NCBI RefSeq assembly: GCF_030020805.1
Contig: NZ_CP125098.1
Location: 6,409,501-6,473,500, forward strand
DNA: 64,000 nucleotides
DNA from: Paenibacillus sp. RC67
GTDB lineage: Bacteria; Bacillota; Bacilli; Paenibacillales; NBRC-103111
Direction of reading: 5' to 3'
Part shown: one piece after another, positions 59,780-64,000 of the stretch
Numbering within the stretch: the first letter of the stretch is position 1
Layout of the letters: every line of letters begins with the position of its first letter
The notes under the pieces: model-generated
What the model was told of the DNA's origin: nothing
Databases searched by the model: none
What the model saw: only the letters and a program-made list of their open reading frames with translations
Made by a program: the position numbers and the translations under genes

Positions 59780-60610
59780 ATGCGCATTGCTCATGAAATA
59801 AAAGGAATTCAATACGGTCACAGGCGTACGGAGCACCCTCCGAAAATGGACTTCCATCTGCATGACCGCTTCGAAATTTACTTTTTTATTAGCGGAGACG
59901 TCCATTATTTTATTGAGAAAAAGGTTTATCCGCTCGCCTATGGCGATCTGTTGATTATGAATAATCGGGAGCTGCATAAAGCGACGTTGCAGTCAGATGC
60001 ACCCTATGAAAATATCGTCATTCATTTTGACCCTGAAGTGGTAAGGCAGCTCACTTCGTCGTTTACTTTAGACCTGCTCAACTGTTTTACGAACCGTCCG
60101 CTGGGGGAACAAAATAAGATTCAGCTGCTTCCTCCTCAATTGGAAGAGCTGTTAGCCGTATACCAAAAGATGGATTCCTTATTCCAACAGCCGTCCGACG
60201 GCTCTGACATTCTGCTCTCTACATATACCATTGAGCTGCTGGTGCTGTTAAACCGTGCCTTTGTGCATAATCAGTCCCCGCTTCCTTCATCGTTCGTTCC
60301 GGAGAAGCTAGCGCCGGTGCTCGACTTTATTGATAATCATCTTGATCACGATCTGTCCTTGGAGGCACTTGAGCAGCAATTTTTCATGAATCGCTATTAC
60401 TTAAGCCGGCTGTTTCGCCGAAGTATCGGGAGTACAATCCATGAGTACATTTTGCTTAAACGTATCGCACAGGCCAAAAAGCTGCTGTATGAAGGACATA
60501 ACGTTACCGCTGCCTGCCAGTTATCAGGATTTAACGATTATTCTAATTTTATACGTATGTTCAAGCGAATCGTCGGTGTTCCCCCAGGACAGTACCGAAA
60601 GCAGGGATAA
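59780..60610 (+). CDS. AraC-family transcriptional regulator
   Basis: A 276-residue regulator. The N-terminal cupin-like sensor (about 15-100; FHLHDRFEIYFFISG, YGDLLIMNNRELHKA) binds an effector, and the C-terminal double HTH (about 180-276) has YYLSRLFRRSIGSTIHEYI and the family signature YSNFIRMFKRIVGVPPGQYR. It is divergent from the Gfo/Idh/MocA gene, which it very likely regulates. An inverted repeat lies between the two starts. Confidence 0.9.
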   Translation: MRIAHEIKGIQYGHRRTEHPPKMDFHLHDRFEIYFFISGDVHYFIEKKVYPLAYGDLLIMNNRELHKATLQSDAPYENIVIHFDPEVVRQLTSSFTLDLLNCFTNRPLGEQNKIQLLPPQLEELLAVYQKMDSLFQQPSDGSDILLSTYTIELLVLLNRAFVHNQSPLPSSFVPEKLAPVLDFIDNHLDHDLSLEALEQQFFMNRYYLSRLFRRSIGSTIHEYILLKRIAQAKKLLYEGHNVTAACQLSGFNDYSNFIRMFKRIVGVPPGQYRKQG

Positions 60611-60716
60611 TGAATCCGCTATTGACGAAGACAAAGACCCATAGTAAGATGAACGATGGCTTTTCGCTAATCCGATGTATGTTATTACATGAATAAAGGT
60701 AAAGGACGTTGCGGAC

Positions 60717-61199
60717 GTGAATATGAAGACATGGGTCATCTGCTTGTACTTGATGTTTATTTACTGGATTTCCCGGCATGTGCCGGATATTAAAATGATC
60801 TTTTACCCGACACTGGGCGCTTTCTCCTATTTGTTCATCACCCGGACCTTCTCCATAAAAGATTTCAGTAAAATGATCGCCGGCGCCTCCGTTGCATCGT
60901 TGATCAGCTCAGCGTTGTATTTAAGCCATACAGGCATGTTTTCTTTTCTGGCATCTACTCTGTGCGCCATTCTAATCATTCGCAAGCTGAAGCTGAATGC
61001 GCCTCCCGTTCTGACAATTGCACTTGTCCCCTACTTTGCGGAGCCTGCTCAAGTATGGACGCTTCCACTTGCCGTGCTTGTATCGCTTAGCGGCCTGCTG
61101 CTGCTCCTGTCACTAGCTGAGCTCGTTCAAGCATCATGGCGTGCCGACCTGCGCTGGTGGAGGAAGAAAAACCATTCCATAGATAATAGTAATTTATAA
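60717..61199 (+). CDS. Small membrane protein (HPP-like)
   Basis: A 160-residue protein with about five hydrophobic segments (VICLYLMFIYWISRHV; MIFYPTLGAFSYLFI; VLTIALVPYFAEP; LLLLLSLAELVQ) and a basic C-terminus. The short length and the FYPTLGAF and APPVLTIA segments recall HPP-family integral membrane proteins, but the match is weak. GTG 60717 lies ten bases after AAGGA. Ends at a clear terminator. Function unknown. Confidence 0.7.
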   Translation: MNMKTWVICLYLMFIYWISRHVPDIKMIFYPTLGAFSYLFITRTFSIKDFSKMIAGASVASLISSALYLSHTGMFSFLASTLCAILIIRKLKLNAPPVLTIALVPYFAEPAQVWTLPLAVLVSLSGLLLLLSLAELVQASWRADLRWWRKKNHSIDNSNL

Positions 61200-61210
61200 G
61201 CATAATTGAT

Positions 61211-61251
61211 AAGCCCGGTAAAAAGAGATCCTCTCTTTAGCCGGGCTTTTA
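61211..61251. terminator. Terminator after the small membrane gene
   Basis: AAGCCCGG...CCGGGCTT stem extended by AAAGAGA/TCTCTTT and followed by TTAAT. Confidence 0.8.
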
Positions 61252-61372
61252 ATGTTGAATCGAACACTACTGACCGTAGCACATGCCGAGTATTTTGAGA
61301 AATGTAGTCAAGATCGTTTGAGGGAGACGCCTGAAGCGGTTCAATAACAAGCTCTTTCACTGGCTGTTACGC

Positions 61373-62659
61373 TCAGCGCTTGACCACCCGGAAATTGTCC
61401 TCTAGGAGAAGCCAATTTTGTGGGAAGGCGAGCCCCAATTTCCAATAGCTGACACCTCTGATCCCAAGCTCCTTGACCAGATTAAACTTGGCTTGAATCG
61501 ACCGCGCATCCTCAAACCAAACGATGTGCCTCTTGCCTGCATCGCCGGTATATTGAAAATGCGGCGCCTGTGCGACGTGGTCATATTGAATCCCTGCTCT
61601 ACGCTCTCTTGCCAGGTCGATCGCTTGCTGAGGGCTTAGCGCTCTGGCAAATGGACCGCCAGGTACATAAGGCAGCGTCCAATCATAACCGTACAGATTT
61701 TGCCCCATCATCACTTTAGAGGCCGGCATTTCTGTGATAGCGTATTCGAGTACCCTGCGCACGGAAGGCAAGGGTGAGACCGGCATGGGAGGACCGCCGC
61801 TATACCCCCATTCGTAAGTCATAATGATGACGAAATCAGCCACTTCCCCGTGAACCTTATAATCATGGGCCGTATACCATGCTCCGGTCTGCGCTGCGCT
61901 TATTTTGGGCGCCAGCGCTGTGGACATTAAGAACCCTTGCGCATGCAGTCTTGCTGCTGCCTTCCTTAGAAAACGATTATAAGCTTCCCTATCGGTTGGA
62001 CGAAGATGCTCGATATCGAAATGAATATCGCGGAACTGAAGCTCCTTTGCCGTACGGATTACGTTATCAAGCAAGTGGTCTTGAACAACAGCATCATTCA
62101 ATACAACTTCCCCCAGCTCTGCGCTGAACTGCCCCTTTTCTAGATTCGTTACAGCCATCATTAGCGTAACCCCTTGTTGAGCGGCAATGGTAGCAAAGTC
62201 GTTGAGAGGAGGCGCTTTTAACGTACCGTCCCTCAATATATGAAAGCTGAAGGGTGCCAAATATGTAAGATGTGGTGCAGCTTTCTTAGCAGCCTCATGA
62301 AGTGCCGGGGACACATGCTCTCCTCTTGGCTCCACATAGGCATTGATCTCCGCATTCCGTCGCGGCCTTGGAGGAATATAGAGCCGTCTGCCAGCTTGCA
62401 GAGGTGTATTCCAATCCAAATGATTCGCCTGCACTATCGCCATCTCCGATAAGCCCACCTTGACGGCTATCGACTGAAGACTATCCCCCGGCTGTACCCA
62501 ATAATACATTCCCGCGATAGGAATAACCAATGCTTGCCCTACGACCAAATTCCCTGGAGCCGATAGCTCGTTAGCTTCGATAATCGATTCAACAGTAACG
62601 CCATATGAATGGGAGATGACATAAAGCGATTGCCCGGACTGCACGACATGAATTTGCAT
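61373..62659 (-). CDS. sleL: LysM/GH18 spore-cortex lytic enzyme (SleL/YaaH type)
   Basis: A 428-residue protein with two LysM domains (about 2-47 and 53-96; VVQSGQSLYVISHSYGV, VQPGDSLQSIAVKVG) and a GH18 domain (about 105-425). IHFDIEHL gives the D-x-x-D-x-E-like catalytic pattern, followed by LAPKISAAQTGAW, VIIMTYEWGYSGGPP and GVSYWKLGL. SleL/YaaH cleaves N-acetylglucosamine linkages of spore cortex during germination. There is no signal peptide, as for other coat-deposited SleL proteins. It indicates a spore-forming host. The start is internal to a longer open stretch. Confidence 0.9.
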   Translation of the reverse strand: MQIHVVQSGQSLYVISHSYGVTVESIIEANELSAPGNLVVGQALVIPIAGMYYWVQPGDSLQSIAVKVGLSEMAIVQANHLDWNTPLQAGRRLYIPPRPRRNAEINAYVEPRGEHVSPALHEAAKKAAPHLTYLAPFSFHILRDGTLKAPPLNDFATIAAQQGVTLMMAVTNLEKGQFSAELGEVVLNDAVVQDHLLDNVIRTAKELQFRDIHFDIEHLRPTDREAYNRFLRKAAARLHAQGFLMSTALAPKISAAQTGAWYTAHDYKVHGEVADFVIIMTYEWGYSGGPPMPVSPLPSVRRVLEYAITEMPASKVMMGQNLYGYDWTLPYVPGGPFARALSPQQAIDLARERRAGIQYDHVAQAPHFQYTGDAGKRHIVWFEDARSIQAKFNLVKELGIRGVSYWKLGLAFPQNWLLLEDNFRVVKR

Positions 62660-62859
62660 AGAGCCTCCATTCTCAACCCGTATGAGGTGTCCGGGCTGCA
62701 GGATAACCGTTTATTTGCTGTTAATTCCATTGTATTTCCGTATATGGTTAATGATGCTCCATAACACTATTAATTCACGATAAAGCAGCATAGATATTGT
62801 AACAGTGAGAAATAGAAAAGGATCCGGATTCAAGATGTCTACTAAAGGAGGTTTTTCGA

Positions 62860-63786
62860 ATGGCTATAAAACCGCCTCTGTTGCAGCCTGGGGATACGAT
62901 AGGAGTTGTAAGTCTTGGAAGCCCGCTTCCTGCCTCCGAAATTGACAGTGCGGTAGCAATATTAAAAAATATGGGGTTTCAGGTTATTCTCGGCAACTAT
63001 GTTTATGCAGATAGCGGATTTCTATCGGGAACAGACGAACAGCGGGCATACGATTTGATGAATATGTTCATCAACCCCCAGGTGCGACTGATTTTACCTA
63101 CAAGAGGCGGGGTTGGAATTGCAGGAATATTGCCTTATCTGGACTATCGTACCATTTCTCTGAATCCGAAAATTGTGTCCGGCTACAGCGACGTCACCGT
63201 GCTGTTGAACACACTGTATCAGTTCAGCGATCTAATGACGTTCTCCAGTTTAATGCTGATCAATTTTCGCATGGACACGCCACCTTACAATTTCAATCAA
63301 TTTTTCGGATTGATCTCATCCACTACCTATCCCAAGCTGATTCAAAATCCTCCTGGCATTCCCTTGATCCCTAAAGTGCCGGGCAACGTAACAGGACGTA
63401 TCGTAGGCGGAAATCTGACTTCTCTTGTAGACACTCTCGGAACTCCCCACGAGATCGATACCCGTGGCTGCATCTTGTTTCTCGAGGAAACGCACGAACA
63501 GATTAATCGGGTGTACCGAATGATCAATCATCTGAAGCTGGCTGGCAAATTCGCCGACTGTGTCGGCATTGTTATGGGGGAATGCACCAACTGCGTGACA
63601 TCCTACGGCAAAACTTATGACGACCTCATCAACGAGGTCATGGTCCCACTCGGCAAGCCCCTGATCACCAACCTTTCCTCGGCTCATGGCATCTACAAAG
63701 CTGCCGTACCGATTGGAGCCAGGGTCAATCTCAACACGATCACTGCATCTTTGACCATTTTGGAGCCTACAGTAAGCGCCCGCTAG
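62860..63786 (+). CDS. S66-family LD-carboxypeptidase / MccF-like peptidase
   Basis: A 308-residue S66 peptidase. SGYSDVTVLL carries nucleophile Ser110; CILFLEETHEQ (Glu about 209) and SSAHG (His about 275) complete the Ser-Glu-His triad. GDTIGVVSLGSP at the start and LPTRGGVG are family blocks. S66 enzymes trim murein tetrapeptides (LdcA) or inactivate microcin C-like compounds (MccF); the sequence does not decide which. GGAGG lies upstream of the start. Complete. Confidence 0.9.
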   Translation: MAIKPPLLQPGDTIGVVSLGSPLPASEIDSAVAILKNMGFQVILGNYVYADSGFLSGTDEQRAYDLMNMFINPQVRLILPTRGGVGIAGILPYLDYRTISLNPKIVSGYSDVTVLLNTLYQFSDLMTFSSLMLINFRMDTPPYNFNQFFGLISSTTYPKLIQNPPGIPLIPKVPGNVTGRIVGGNLTSLVDTLGTPHEIDTRGCILFLEETHEQINRVYRMINHLKLAGKFADCVGIVMGECTNCVTSYGKTYDDLINEVMVPLGKPLITNLSSAHGIYKAAVPIGARVNLNTITASLTILEPTVSAR

Positions 63787-63808
63787 GCATATTGTCACTT
63801 CCATTGGC

Positions 63809-63852
63809 AACCGGCTTTGCCCGCATCTTTGACGACGAGGCCGGTTATTTTG
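63809..63852 (+). terminator. Terminator after the S66 peptidase gene
   Basis: AACCGG/CCGGTT arms with further pairing, followed by ATTTTG. Confidence 0.7.
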
Positions 63853-63988
63853 TATGTTCTCTTATCCATAAACAGGAAGGTACTATATAAAGTTAGTACT
63901 CTTCTTTTGTGTGAGCTGCGTATACAATACAAATATAGCTTAGCACCAGGTATTAAGAGCCAGTCCAACAAAAGAGGAGTCGATTCCG

Positions 63989-64000
63989 ATGCCTATCCTT
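63989..64000 (+). CDS. Start of a gene leaving the window
   Basis: ATG at 63989 has AGAGGAG upstream; only MPIL is visible. A TATACAAT-like -10 lies near 63930. No identity can be given. Confidence 0.45.

Overview
The window looks like chromosome of an endospore-forming Gram-positive bacterium of the Paenibacillaceae type. The supporting evidence is a SleL/YaaH-like LysM + GH18 spore-cortex enzyme, a 2050-residue S-layer-homology surface protein, ecsAB, the Amj lipid II flippase, a B. subtilis-like DctB/DctS/DctR C4-dicarboxylate system, many TTG starts behind strong Shine-Dalgarno sites, and intrinsic terminators throughout. I see no rRNA, tRNA, CRISPR array, transposase or prophage.

Layout. 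0-5 kb: a cut methyltransferase, then class Ia ribonucleotide reductase nrdA-nrdB behind a long leader (Fur-like promoter, NrdR boxes, a terminator hairpin). The two nrd genes are separated by hairpin repeats that run up to the nrdB start. 5-8 kb: an Hpt-REC-GGDEF-REC protein and a CheY-like regulator, plus small genes. 8.5-13.7 kb: a TauE exporter and 5-oxoprolinase genes (pxpA, a fused and shortened pxpBC), a CD3324-type regulator, and very short ORFs with good ribosome sites. 13.7-18.8 kb: a RidA-like protein and two ABC-F genes of contrasting base composition, flanked by degenerate repeats. 18.9-23.5 kb: an AT-rich nucleoside locus (Mga/AtxA-like regulator, a DeoD with altered catalytic residues, a broken NCS2 permease, nupC). 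23.8-27.3 kb: hisC, a GNAT and a 5'-nucleotidase. 27.5-31.2 kb: phosphonate-type uptake genes with phnD convergent to phnC-phnE-phnE. 31.4-36.4 kb: amj, an Hpt protein and a divergent response regulator, an ABC exporter, and hemD.

36.5-44.7 kb: a C4-dicarboxylate region (DctB-like binding protein, YitT protein, small lipoprotein, DctS kinase, DctR regulator, and a dctA interrupted by one extra G), with a methyltransferase and copZ in between. 44.7-52.6 kb: a surface/secreted pair, the SLH-FN3 giant and a GATase-like secreted protein. 52.7-55.8 kb: ecsAB and a membrane-anchored hydrolase. 55.9-58.4 kb: a four-gene partner-switching operon (PP2C phosphatase, HATPase, STAS, membrane coiled-coil protein). 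58.6-64 kb: a Gfo/Idh/MocA dehydrogenase divergent from an AraC regulator, a small membrane protein, the spore lytic enzyme, and an S66 carboxypeptidase.

The observations I rate highest are these: DeoD has Ser where E. coli PNP has catalytic Asp204 and Arg217; pxpBC joins two subunits with the end of one and the start of the other missing; the nrdA leader carries a terminator-like hairpin; three frameshifts fall at runs of G; and the partner-switching operon has no sigma factor beside it. Recurrent G-run frameshifts also mean that homopolymer sequencing error must be considered.
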